DNA from: Dyadobacter fermentans DSM 18053
GTDB lineage: Bacteria > Bacteroidota > Bacteroidia > Cytophagales > Spirosomataceae
DNA: 64,000 bases
Assembly: GCF_000023125.1 (NCBI RefSeq)
Contig: NC_013037.1
Coordinates: 6,736,501-6,800,500, forward strand
Direction of reading: 5' to 3'
A model generated the notes under the pieces. The model was given only the letters and a program-made list of their open reading frames with translations. It ran no database searches and was not told the origin of the DNA. Below, one piece after another: positions 55,359 through 63,248 of the stretch; the stretch's first letter is position 1, and each line of letters begins with the position of its first letter. The position numbers were made by a program, and so were the translations under genes.

Positions 55359-55440
55359 AAAATAGTTATACTATTTTAAGAGTATACTTGTAAAATAGTA
55401 TAACTATATTTGCAGTGCACTTTGAAAATAGTAAACTATG
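55359..55440. promoter_or_regulatory. Three phased AAAATAGT/ACTAT palindromes over the DUF4143 gene start
   Basis: Palindromes AAAATAGT-TAT-ACTATTTT (55359-55377), AAAATAGT-ATA-ACTATATT (55392-55410) and AAAATAGT-AA-ACTAT (55425-55439) are spaced about 33 bases apart centre to centre. The second contains TATATTTG (55405-55412), a match to the -7 box TAnnTTTG. The third runs into the start codon. A repressor bound here would block both promoter and translation start. Confidence 0.7.
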
Positions 55441-56619
55441 TTCGTCGCACGCTACATTTATCCTGCCCTTCTGGCGCATTCAACCAAGAGGCAGATCACG
55501 GTCCTAACCGGCATGCGACGGACTGGGAAGACCACGCTTTTGAAACAATTGATGGCGCAATGTGACATCCCGCAAAAGCACTATTTTGATTTGGAGAGAA
55601 TCGACGTTAGAACGCTCTTTTCCGAACCGAACTACGAAACCATCGTGCAGGCATTAAGTCGGCAAGGGACGGATTTTTCCAAAAAAGTGCTGATTTGCAT
55701 AGATGAAATCCAGCTCGCTCCGAATTTGCCCAGTGTGCTCAAATACCTGTATGACAGCTACGATATCAAATTTATCGTCACGGGTTCGAGTGCATATTAC
55801 ATGAAGAACCAGTTCTCCGAATCGCTTGCAGGCCGCAAAAAAATCTTCGAAATATTTCCCCTGACTTTTGGCGAGTTGCTGGCATTTAAAGGAATACAAG
55901 GCGGTAGACCGGAAATCAAAAGCGCGGCAAAATTTGTCACTTCCGAATACGAACGTCTGAAAGCCTATTATGATGAGTACGTCGATTTCGGCGGGTTTCC
56001 CGAGGTGGTTCTGGCAGAATCGGCAGAAGATAAGCGTGATTTGATCAGCGATATTCTGAGCTCATATATCAACTTCGATCTCACATTGCTTTCCGACATC
56101 CGCAACCCGACCAATTTGTTCAAGCTGATCAAGTTGCTTTCTGTTCGTATAGGCACGAAACTGGATATATCAAAACTGACGAGTCTGACCGGAATGGCCC
56201 GGCAAACGGTTGAGAATTACCTCGATTTGCTGGAAAAAAGCTACCTCATCAAGACAATTCCGGTACTCGCCAAAAGTCCCGACCGGGAGATCGTGAAGGC
56301 GAGAAAGGTCTATTTCCTCGACAATGGCATCGCATCCTTAGCCGGCGAGCTTAGCAGCGGTTCAAAGTTTGAAAATGCAGTTTTTAACCAACTCGCGCAT
56401 CGTGGAGAAATTGCTTATTATCAACTCAAAACCGGCCGGGAGATCGACTTTATCCTTGATCAGAAACAGTGTTTTGAAGTGAAGGAAACGGCAACGGAAG
56501 CTGATTTGAAGCATACTGAATCGCTTGCAAGGAACCTGGATATTACGGAATCTTACGTGATAGGCAGGCATCCGGTGCGGGTATTCGAAGGATTTATTTG
56601 GGGAGGCTTTCTTCAATAA
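55438..56619 (+). CDS. AAA_14/DUF4143 ATPase
   Basis: The 393-residue protein has a P-loop LTGMRRTGKTTLLKQL near 24, Walker B LICIDEIQLAPN near 88 and sensor VTGSSAYYMK. A DUF4143 C-terminal half follows with a winged-helix segment (LTGMARQTVENYLDLLEKSYLI) and a restriction-endonuclease-like end (YYQLKTGREIDFIL, then CFEVKETATEADLK). Its D-x(n)-ExK layout is nuclease-like. This family is widespread, variable between strains and of unknown function; defence or regulatory roles are only guesses. It is preceded by three palindromes that probably control it. Confidence 0.9.
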   Translation: MFVARYIYPALLAHSTKRQITVLTGMRRTGKTTLLKQLMAQCDIPQKHYFDLERIDVRTLFSEPNYETIVQALSRQGTDFSKKVLICIDEIQLAPNLPSVLKYLYDSYDIKFIVTGSSAYYMKNQFSESLAGRKKIFEIFPLTFGELLAFKGIQGGRPEIKSAAKFVTSEYERLKAYYDEYVDFGGFPEVVLAESAEDKRDLISDILSSYINFDLTLLSDIRNPTNLFKLIKLLSVRIGTKLDISKLTSLTGMARQTVENYLDLLEKSYLIKTIPVLAKSPDREIVKARKVYFLDNGIASLAGELSSGSKFENAVFNQLAHRGEIAYYQLKTGREIDFILDQKQCFEVKETATEADLKHTESLARNLDITESYVIGRHPVRVFEGFIWGGFLQ

Positions 56620-56645
56620 GCTTCCCTGATTTACTTGATATATTG

Positions 56646-57578
56646 CTACAACACCCTCACTTCCAGTTCTTTATTCGAAAGCTCTTCGGGCAAATGCGCC
56701 ATGATCCCTTGCTGCAATGCGCCGATGAGCCGGGCTTTCATTTGTTCGCGGTTAACGACCAGGCATACCTCGCGGGCGGGCTCGGGGAAGCGGAAGTGCC
56801 GGATATGTTTCCGGCGCTCATCGGAAAGCTCCATGACAGCCATTTCGGGAAGAATGGTGATCCCGCCATTCCGCTCGACCATACGGATGAGCGTTTCGAT
56901 GCTGCCCGACCGGTAGCTGAAACTGTTTCCGAACTGGCTACTGCGGCTCAGTTCGCATAGGCGCTGGATTTGCGTGCGGAAGCAATGCCCTTCTTCGAGC
57001 AGCCATAGTTCGTTTGGCTCGATGTCGGTGGGGAGGATGTATTGTTTGGCATACAAATCTGTTTTTTCAGAAACATAGGCGTAAAAGCGCTCCTTGTACA
57101 GCGGTATTTCCTGTAAGCTGTTTTCCTCCGACACCGACGCAATGATGCCCACATCAAGATTGCCCGTTTTCAGTGCGGTGATGATCCGATCGGTAATCAT
57201 TTCGGAAACGTGCAGTTTGATATCCGGGTAATTTGAAATAAATGGATTCACGAAATGGGGTAGCAGGTACGGAGCGATGGTCGGGATAACGCCCACGTGC
57301 AGTTCGCCGGAGAGGTCGCCATTAAAATGTTTCGCGATTTCATTGATCCGCGCTGTTTCCCGTAAAATTGTCCTGGCCTGGTCGATGATTTCGCGCCCGA
57401 CGCTGGTAGGCACAATGGGCTGCTTCGTGCGGTCGAAAATCTTTACCGATAATTCCTCTTCCAGCTTCCGGATCATCATCGAAAGTGTGGGCTGCGTAAC
57501 ATTACAATGCTCGGCGGCCTGTATAAAATGGCGGTGATTGTCGACAGCGACGATATATTCCAGTTGCTGGATGTTCAT
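56646..57578 (-). CDS. oxyR: Hydrogen-peroxide-responsive LysR-type regulator OxyR
   Basis: The 310-residue LysR protein has an N-terminal winged helix (LEYIVAVDNHRHFIQAAEHCNVTQPTLSMMIRKLEEEL). Its effector domain has the redox motif LEEGHCFRTQIQRLCEL, in which two Cys are separated by eight residues exactly as Cys199 and Cys208 of E. coli OxyR. Peroxide would form a disulfide between them and activate catalase and peroxidase genes. No peroxidase is adjacent. A short inverted repeat GATAA-TAC-TTATC lies upstream at 57611-57623. Confidence 0.93.
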   Translation of the reverse strand: MNIQQLEYIVAVDNHRHFIQAAEHCNVTQPTLSMMIRKLEEELSVKIFDRTKQPIVPTSVGREIIDQARTILRETARINEIAKHFNGDLSGELHVGVIPTIAPYLLPHFVNPFISNYPDIKLHVSEMITDRIITALKTGNLDVGIIASVSEENSLQEIPLYKERFYAYVSEKTDLYAKQYILPTDIEPNELWLLEEGHCFRTQIQRLCELSRSSQFGNSFSYRSGSIETLIRMVERNGGITILPEMAVMELSDERRKHIRHFRFPEPAREVCLVVNREQMKARLIGALQQGIMAHLPEELSNKELEVRVL

Positions 57579-57621
57579 GTTAAATGCATTATCAATTTCA
57601 TTTATGTAAAGATAATACTTA

Positions 57622-58461
57622 TCATTTTGGTTGATTTAATAGTAGCGGAGCTTTTTGCAATGAAAGGTTATTGAGCAGCGATTTCATCTGGACGATCGCA
57701 ATCCGGTTCAGTTCCATGGTCCTTTCTGCCGCCGGTCGGCCCTGGCCGATTAGCATGGCATTGATACTTTCCAGATTTGAGAGAACGACGAGTTGTTCCA
57801 GGGTCGCCGAATCGCGCAGATGGCCGCTAGCCGGGTTATTCCTGGCCCAGTCGCGTGCCGTAATTCCAAACAACGCCAGATTGAGAATGTCGGCCTCTTC
57901 GGCGTAAACCTTACTGATCGCGATGGGGTCCAGTTCCTTGGGAATCAGGTTTTCCTTGATGGCGTCGGTTTGAATGGTGTAATTGATTTTCGCCAGACTG
58001 CGCCGCAGATCCCAGTCAAGTTCCAGTCGCTTGTTCTCTTCATCCTTCAACCGCTGGAATTCTTTGATCAAATAGAGCTTGAACGACGGAGAAATCCAGG
58101 AAGCGAACTCAAATGCAATGTCCTTATGAGCGAATGTGCCTCCGTTGTATCGGCCTGGCTTTGAGACAAGCCCGATTGCATTGGTTTTTTCTACCCATCG
58201 TTTCGAGGTCAGCACATAGCTGTTGCTCCCCGTTTCATTTTTAATGTTACCGAATTCGGTAACATTAAAATCAGGGTTGTAAAGCAGCTCCCACAGGCCC
58301 ATAAATTCGACTGTGAAGCGGGTACTCAACCAGTGGGAAATGACCAGCCCCGTGGCTGCATTCTTTTGCCGTGCGATGTCAGTCAGGGAAATAAAGTCTC
58401 CGCCTTCGAAGCTCAGTACGCTAATCTCATGATCATTAACCCTCAGTCTTTGATTTTTCAT
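57622..58461 (-). CDS. KilA-N domain protein
   Basis: The 279-residue protein has the KilA-N fold (FISLTDIARQKNAATGLVISHWLSTRFTVEFMGLWE; GRYNGGTFAHKDIAFEFASWISPSFKLYLIKEFQRLK) at about 20-135. A helical C-terminal half follows (ITARDWARNNPASGHLRDSATLEQLVVLSNLESINAML). The family binds DNA and is found in phage and as solitary bacterial genes. A 32-bp perfect palindrome lies inside the coding region and a 10-bp-arm hairpin lies 3 bases before the start; both have AATGTT...AACATT half sites, suggesting autoregulation. No other phage gene is near. Confidence 0.9.
   Translation of the reverse strand: MKNQRLRVNDHEISVLSFEGGDFISLTDIARQKNAATGLVISHWLSTRFTVEFMGLWELLYNPDFNVTEFGNIKNETGSNSYVLTSKRWVEKTNAIGLVSKPGRYNGGTFAHKDIAFEFASWISPSFKLYLIKEFQRLKDEENKRLELDWDLRRSLAKINYTIQTDAIKENLIPKELDPIAISKVYAEEADILNLALFGITARDWARNNPASGHLRDSATLEQLVVLSNLESINAMLIGQGRPAAERTMELNRIAIVQMKSLLNNLSLQKAPLLLNQPK
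58239..58270. promoter_or_regulatory. 32-bp perfect palindrome inside the KilA-N gene
   Basis: Sixteen-base half TTTTAATGTTACCGAA is followed by its exact complement. It encodes part of the NVTEFGNIKN segment of the protein, so it is coding as well as palindromic. A chance origin is unlikely at this length. Confidence 0.65.
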
Positions 58462-58464
58462 TGT

Positions 58465-58491
58465 GAAGAATGTTTTAGTTTAACATTCTTC
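58465..58491. promoter_or_regulatory. Inverted repeat at the KilA-N start
   Basis: Perfect 10-bp arms GAAGAATGTT and AACATTCTTC with a 7-base loop, 3 bases before the ATG. It could hide the translation start in RNA or bind the KilA-N protein as DNA. Confidence 0.6.
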
Positions 58492-58644
58492 TTGATACGT
58501 TCACTGCTTTAAAAGGTAACAGCGTGTAGTAGTATTAAATCCCGGTTAAACTTTCCCGGTTCCGGCATCGCTTTTGCTTGCATTTCCCTCAGGAATTGTA
58601 ACTTAGCCTTACTTAAACTATCACTCACATTAATATTGCCGACT

Positions 58645-58869
58645 ATGAAAAACCTCAAAGCATGGATGCTGCTGGCATTGATGGCCGTGGCGACACCGAT
58701 TTTTGCGCAAACATCTGCAGAAAAACAGAAAACAGAAGCAAAACTGAAAAAGGACGGCACGCCCGACAAGCGCTATAAGGAAAACAAACACCTTAAAAAA
58801 GACGGTACGCCCGATAAACGCTACAAAGTGAACAAGGCCGATACCACGAAGGCGGCGAAAAAGAAGTAG
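58645..58869 (+). CDS. Small exported basic repeat protein (PBCV-type basic adaptor-like)
   Basis: The ATG at 58645 is preferred to a TTG 3 codons upstream. The 74-residue product has a signal peptide (cleavage near IFAQ). Two near-identical repeats LKKDGTPDKRYKENK and LKKDGTPDKRYKVNK follow, then a Lys-rich tail. The repeat resembles the short basic adaptor motif named after chlorella virus PBCV proteins. It is probably a periplasmic or surface basic peptide binding polyanions (inference). A strong terminator follows. Confidence 0.75.
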   Translation: MKNLKAWMLLALMAVATPIFAQTSAEKQKTEAKLKKDGTPDKRYKENKHLKKDGTPDKRYKVNKADTTKAAKKK

Positions 58870-58915
58870 TTGGAAGCAATATTATCCCGAATATTTTAAA
58901 GGGAAAATTAGGGTA

Positions 58916-58970
58916 AGCGCCCGACCGGTTGTCAATGCATTGTACAACCCGAGTCGGGCGCTATTTTTTT
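58916..58970 (+). terminator. Rho-independent terminator
   Basis: Outer arms AGCGCCCGAC and GTCGGGCGCT, inner arms GGTTGT and ACAACC, followed by a T run (ATTTTTTT). It ends the small basic protein transcript 20 bases before the sigma-factor gene. Confidence 0.9.
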
Positions 58971-58989
58971 ACATAAATCAGTCGGTGCA

Positions 58990-59562
58990 ATGAATGCAGC
59001 CTTAGCGGATGACCACGTAACGGTTTTGAGCAGGGACAGGGAATCGGAGTTCGAGCGTGTTTTTAAAAAACATTTCAAAGGACTGCATGCCTATGCCTGC
59101 ACCATTTTGAAGGACGATATCATGGCCGAAGAGATGGTCCAGAATGTGTTTTGCAGGTTATGGGAAAAGACAGACCATATCGATATCCGTGAGTCGGTGA
59201 GCGGGTATCTGTACCGGTCGGTGTACCACGAGAGTTTGAATTACCTCAAACACCTGAAAGTGCGGGAAGCGCACCGCGATTATACGCTGCACCAGGAGCA
59301 ACAGAGCGTGAGCGCGTCACACGCCCTCGAACTGTCGGAACTGGAATCCCGGCTGGACATTGCATTGCGGGAGCTGCCCGAGAAATGCCGTACGATTTTC
59401 CAGATGAGCCGGTTCGAGGAGTTGAAATACCAGGAAATCGCCGACCGCCTCCAGTTGCCGGTCAAGACGGTCGAGAACCAGATGGGCAAGGCGCTGCGGC
59501 TGCTGCGCGTCAAGCTCGCCGATTTTCTCCCGGCTTCCTTTTTACTTTTTTTCCTCAGCTGA
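58990..59562 (+). CDS. ECF-family RNA polymerase sigma-70 factor
   Basis: The 190-residue protein has sigma region 2 (ILKDDIMAEEMVQNVFCRLWEK) near 38 and region 4 (LPEKCRTIFQMSRFEELKYQEIADRLQLPVKTVENQM) near 128. It is the FecI-like type common in Bacteroidota. It is followed 6 bases later by a FecR-type anti-sigma gene and then by an STN/GVQ-repeat protein, forming a three-gene signalling unit. Confidence 0.95.
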   Translation: MNAALADDHVTVLSRDRESEFERVFKKHFKGLHAYACTILKDDIMAEEMVQNVFCRLWEKTDHIDIRESVSGYLYRSVYHESLNYLKHLKVREAHRDYTLHQEQQSVSASHALELSELESRLDIALRELPEKCRTIFQMSRFEELKYQEIADRLQLPVKTVENQMGKALRLLRVKLADFLPASFLLFFLS

Positions 59563-59568
59563 TCAGTC

Positions 59569-60558
59569 ATGAAAACAGAACAAAACCCAAACATAGATGA
59601 ATTGCTGGTGAAGTCGATGCTCGACGAAGCCAGTGTGGCAGAGCAGATCGAGATCAAGCAATGGCTGCTCGACGACGACGATAACCAGCGGTATTACGAG
59701 CACTTCGAACTGATCTGGAATGAAAGTAAACGCCTCGCACGCCAGAGCAATGTCGATGAAAATGCGGCCTGGGAGCGTTTCAAGGTGCGTACAGCAGCGA
59801 TGGAGCAGGAGCCTAAGGTAATTCCAATGCATCCGAAGCCCGTCTTCCGCATTCTGAGAATGGTAGCAATGGTACTCATGGCAGCCTGTGCGGGCTGGCT
59901 GAGTTACCTCGCGGCAACGCAGAATGCAGCTCCGGAAGTGCTGACCATTAGTTCGGGAATGGAAACACGCATTGCCACGCTACCCGACGGGTCGATCGTA
60001 ACACTCAACAAAAAGTCGAGCATCAGTTATCCAAAAGCATTTGAAGGTAAAACAAGGCAGGTAGCGCTTGCCGGCGAAGCGTTTTTTGATGTAAAACCCG
60101 ATAAAACAAAGCCATTCATCATCGAGGTCAATGATGTGACGGTGAAAGTGCTGGGCACTTCTTTCAATGTGAAGGACAATGCCGAAAAGACCGAAGTGAT
60201 CGTGGAAACGGGCATAGTGGAAGTTTCGCGGGCCAACCGGAAAGTGCGCATTACGCCGCGGGAAGAGGCAACGGTGGTGAAGGCAAGCGCCGAAATGCAG
60301 AAAGGCACGACCGAAGACGAGTTCCACAATTACTACCGGACGCGCCGGCTGTATTGCGACAATACACCGCTCTGGCGACTGGTTGAAATTCTGAACGAGG
60401 CTTATGACGCTGATATCGTAGTCGGAAATCCAGCATTGCGGGACATGCCGATCAACACTACGTTTGATCAAAATTCCCTCGAAAGTATTCTGGGAGTCGT
60501 TAGCGAAACCCTTTCACTCAAAGTTGAACATCACCACGGCCAGATCATTTTGAAATAG
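59569..60558 (+). CDS. FecR-family anti-sigma factor
   Basis: The 329-residue protein has a cytoplasmic N-terminal sigma-binding part (about 1-85) and one membrane helix (about 90-110, ILRMVAMVLMAACAGWLSYLA). A periplasmic FecR domain follows (ETRIATLPDGSIVTLNKKSSISYPKAFEGKTRQVALAGEAFFDV). The C-terminal DUF4974 STN-binding-type domain ends SLESILGVVSETLSLKVE. It should hold the sigma factor until a signal reaches it through a protein with an STN domain; the next gene supplies such a domain. Confidence 0.95.
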   Translation: MKTEQNPNIDELLVKSMLDEASVAEQIEIKQWLLDDDDNQRYYEHFELIWNESKRLARQSNVDENAAWERFKVRTAAMEQEPKVIPMHPKPVFRILRMVAMVLMAACAGWLSYLAATQNAAPEVLTISSGMETRIATLPDGSIVTLNKKSSISYPKAFEGKTRQVALAGEAFFDVKPDKTKPFIIEVNDVTVKVLGTSFNVKDNAEKTEVIVETGIVEVSRANRKVRITPREEATVVKASAEMQKGTTEDEFHNYYRTRRLYCDNTPLWRLVEILNEAYDADIVVGNPALRDMPINTTFDQNSLESILGVVSETLSLKVEHHHGQIILK

Positions 60559-60572
60559 CCTTATCTTTCGGA

Positions 60573-62393
60573 ATGAATCCAAACTCAATGTTCCGTGACA
60601 TACCAAGGCTTGCTGTTCTGTTGCTAATGTTGCCCTGCGGGTGTTTCGCGCAGCAAATCCTGCAAAAACCGGTTGAAATCTCTGTGAAGGGACAACCGGT
60701 TTCCGCTGTTTTAAAGTCGGTGAGCGAGCAGGGGAAGTTCTATTTTTCGTACAACAGCAACCTCATCGCCGGCGACAGCCTGGTGACATTGCACGCGGCG
60801 AGGCAAACGGTGAAACAGGTGCTTGACCAGCTTTTCCAAAACCGCTTTCAATACAAAGAAAAAGGCGATTACCTGATCATCCTTCCGGCGGCGAAGGACA
60901 AATCATTCCACATCAGCGGGCTCATTCTGGACGGCGAAACCGGCCAGCCTGTTGACTATGCGAGCGTTTACTCGCGCCAGTTGCTCGTATCGACACTCTC
61001 AGAGGATGACGGTGGTTTCAGGTTGCGGATCAGGGAGCGCGCATTCCCCGTTTACCTGACGGTGAGCAAAGTAGGTTACGGCGACACGACGATGGTGATC
61101 AACAACGCCGACGAATCGGCCCGGACTTTGCATATTCACCCCAAAGCCGTCGACCTCGACCCATTGATAGTTCGCTATTCCGAGGGCGAATCGACCTGGC
61201 TCGGCAGATTGTTCCTATCTCAGCGCCTGCGCGCCCAGAGCCGCAATATCGGCCGGTTTTTTGTGGCATTACCTTATCAGGCATCCCTCACGCCCGGCCT
61301 GGGTACGCATGGACGCATGAGCGGGCAGGTGGTGAACAAGTTTTCATTAAACCTAGCTGGCGGTTACACGGCGGGGGTAAATGGCGTGGAAATAGCAGGG
61401 GGCTTTAATATTTCGAAAGAAGATGTCCGCTATGTGCAATTGGCGGGCGCATTCAATGTGGTATCGGGCCATGTTCATGGGGTTCAGATGGCCGGTTTCA
61501 GTAACAATGTACTGGATTCACTGAGCGGCGTGCAGATTTCCGGTGTCAGCTCGATGGTCAGGAAGCGGGTGGATGGTGTGCAAATGAGCGGTTTCCTGAG
61601 CAGAACGGGTGGCGGAATGCATGGCACGCAGATATCGGGAGCCATTAACCTGATCCGTAACGGCGGCAGCGGCGCGCAGATCGCGGGCGGCTACAACCAG
61701 GTCCGGGGCAGCTATCGCGGCGTTCAGATCGCCGGAGCAGCCAATTATGCCGGCGATTCGGTGTTTGTGACTCAGATTTCGGCAGGACTGAATATCGCGA
61801 AGAATATCCGTGGCGTGCAGATCGCGCCCGTCAACTATGCCAAACGAATGCGCGGCGTGCAAATAGGCATTGTGAATATCGCCGACAGTTCGTCCGGCGC
61901 GAGTATCGGTTTCCTCAACATTGTGAAGAAAAGCACTTCCAATATCTCGGTGTATGCCACCGATGTGGCACCGCTTAATGTGGCCTGGAAAATGGGCACA
62001 CATCAGTTTTACAGCGTCCTCATGGCGGGAACCGGTGGCAGTTCCAACAGCCGGGTGCGGACATTCGGGGCGGGTTTTGGAAAAGAGTTTTTCCCATTTA
62101 AAAAGACCGGCTTCTTTGTCGAAATCCTCAGTCAGAACCTCTACCAGGGCGACTGGGACGCCATGTCTTCGGTATACCGGCTGCAAATCGCGGCTACTTA
62201 CAAACTGGCAAAGCGCTTCCTGATTTTCGCCGGGCCTGCCTACACGATCTACGATCACGCCGGAGCTGAGCCTAAGAAAGGTTATAAGTCGTTTCCAGTG
62301 GCCGGTTATCCCAAAATCGGCCTTGGAAGCGAAAAAGTAACGTCCTGGATTGGCTGGCAGGCAGGGATTAGCTGGCGATACGGGAGATTATAA
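60573..62393 (+). CDS. STN + carboxypeptidase-like + GVQ-repeat outer-surface protein
   Basis: The 606-residue protein has a signal peptide (cleavage near CFAQ) and an STN domain (about 30-110, ISVKGQPVSAVLKSVSEQGKFYFSY). A carboxypeptidase-regulatory-like beta domain follows (about 114-185, ILDGETGQPVDYASVY). The region of about 260-460 has some eleven repeats of about 20 residues with GVQIAG, GVQMSG or GTQISG, followed by a barrel-like end. A TonB-dependent plug and barrel, the usual partner of STN, are absent. The repeats resemble the LA_2272-type surface repeat. It lies 14 bases after the anti-sigma gene. Confidence 0.85.
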   Translation: MNPNSMFRDIPRLAVLLLMLPCGCFAQQILQKPVEISVKGQPVSAVLKSVSEQGKFYFSYNSNLIAGDSLVTLHAARQTVKQVLDQLFQNRFQYKEKGDYLIILPAAKDKSFHISGLILDGETGQPVDYASVYSRQLLVSTLSEDDGGFRLRIRERAFPVYLTVSKVGYGDTTMVINNADESARTLHIHPKAVDLDPLIVRYSEGESTWLGRLFLSQRLRAQSRNIGRFFVALPYQASLTPGLGTHGRMSGQVVNKFSLNLAGGYTAGVNGVEIAGGFNISKEDVRYVQLAGAFNVVSGHVHGVQMAGFSNNVLDSLSGVQISGVSSMVRKRVDGVQMSGFLSRTGGGMHGTQISGAINLIRNGGSGAQIAGGYNQVRGSYRGVQIAGAANYAGDSVFVTQISAGLNIAKNIRGVQIAPVNYAKRMRGVQIGIVNIADSSSGASIGFLNIVKKSTSNISVYATDVAPLNVAWKMGTHQFYSVLMAGTGGSSNSRVRTFGAGFGKEFFPFKKTGFFVEILSQNLYQGDWDAMSSVYRLQIAATYKLAKRFLIFAGPAYTIYDHAGAEPKKGYKSFPVAGYPKIGLGSEKVTSWIGWQAGISWRYGRL

Positions 62394-62409
62394 AGTTTGG
62401 TAAAATGCG

Positions 62410-62446
62410 AAAAGAGGATGCCTCACACGAGACATCCTCTTTTTTT
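62410..62446. terminator. Bidirectional terminator between convergent genes
   Basis: Arms AAAAGAGGATG and CATCCTCTTTT with an 11-base loop and T/A runs on both sides. It separates the GVQ-repeat gene from the surface-protein genes. Confidence 0.88.
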
Positions 62447-62465
62447 ACTGATAGTGAATAACTTA

Positions 62466-63215
62466 TCACAGCTTTCTCACAGACCAAACGATACCGTTCG
62501 TAGTGCCTGTACCTCCCAGATTCACGTTTACAGTAAGCCCATTCGCTACGTATTGAAGATCCAGTACATCGCCGGCACTCAACGGAAGGTCTCCCGCGAC
62601 CACAACCGTACCGCTTCCCAGGATAACCCGCAATGTAAGTACCAGTGCTACGTTAACGTTCAGGATCGGAAAAAGTCCTGATAATGTTTCAGCACTGTTA
62701 ACCCGCAATGCTACTCTGGGGTTAACGCCGGCTCCTAAACTCACCGTCAACGCCGCAAGTGTGGAATAGTTAACAGTCGCAGATACACGGTACCTACCGG
62801 TGGTTGGCACTGTGTAAGTACCGGCTGCGCTATTAAAGCCCGTTCCGTCAGCATATAGCTCATTGTATCCGGAAATAGTGCTGTTTCCCGTCACGGATAG
62901 CGAAGCCAAAGTAGCGGAAAAACCGGCAGGTGCCGAGGATACACCGTACATGAATGGCTGCCAGGTAACACCGTCGAAATAGTAGAAGCCGGCTGCGCCA
63001 TTGGTTTGATAAACGAGCAAACCCGTTGCGGGAGCGGCAATGCCTGTACGTTCGGTATCGGTCATACGCGGCACTAATAGACCTTTAGATGTTGATTGAA
63101 CATCCAATTGGGCGCTGGCTTCGGGGCTGGTTGTTCCTACACCCACCTGCGCTTTCGCGGTAACCGAGAAAAGCAAAAGCAGACCTGCCAGTAAGGATAG
63201 ATATCTTTTTTTCAT
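62466..63215 (-). CDS. Secreted surface protein with shared N-module and C1q/TNF-like C-terminal domain
   Basis: The 249-residue protein has a signal peptide (cleavage near AKAQ). An N-terminal module of about 70 residues follows ([55 protein letters not shown]). The beta-rich C-terminal domain (GTYTVPTTGRYRVSATVNYS, then ILGSGTVVVAGDLPLSAGD) reads like a C1q/TNF jelly roll. The N-module is common in Bacteroidota surface and tail-fibre-like proteins. It is preceded 33 bases upstream by a paralogue with the same N-module but a different C-terminal domain. Confidence 0.78.
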   Translation of the reverse strand: MKKRYLSLLAGLLLLFSVTAKAQVGVGTTSPEASAQLDVQSTSKGLLVPRMTDTERTGIAAPATGLLVYQTNGAAGFYYFDGVTWQPFMYGVSSAPAGFSATLASLSVTGNSTISGYNELYADGTGFNSAAGTYTVPTTGRYRVSATVNYSTLAALTVSLGAGVNPRVALRVNSAETLSGLFPILNVNVALVLTLRVILGSGTVVVAGDLPLSAGDVLDLQYVANGLTVNVNLGGTGTTNGIVWSVRKL

Positions 63216-63248
63216 TTTAGTAGAGATTTAATGTTGTCAATAGTTCAG

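Noticed and set aside
55359..55440. Possible iterons of a replication origin
   Set aside because: No replication initiator gene; palindromes sit on a promoter and start codon, which fits an operator better.
57622..58491. Possible prophage remnant around the KilA-N gene
   Set aside because: No integrase, structural phage gene or attachment repeats nearby; KilA-N proteins also occur as solitary bacterial genes.
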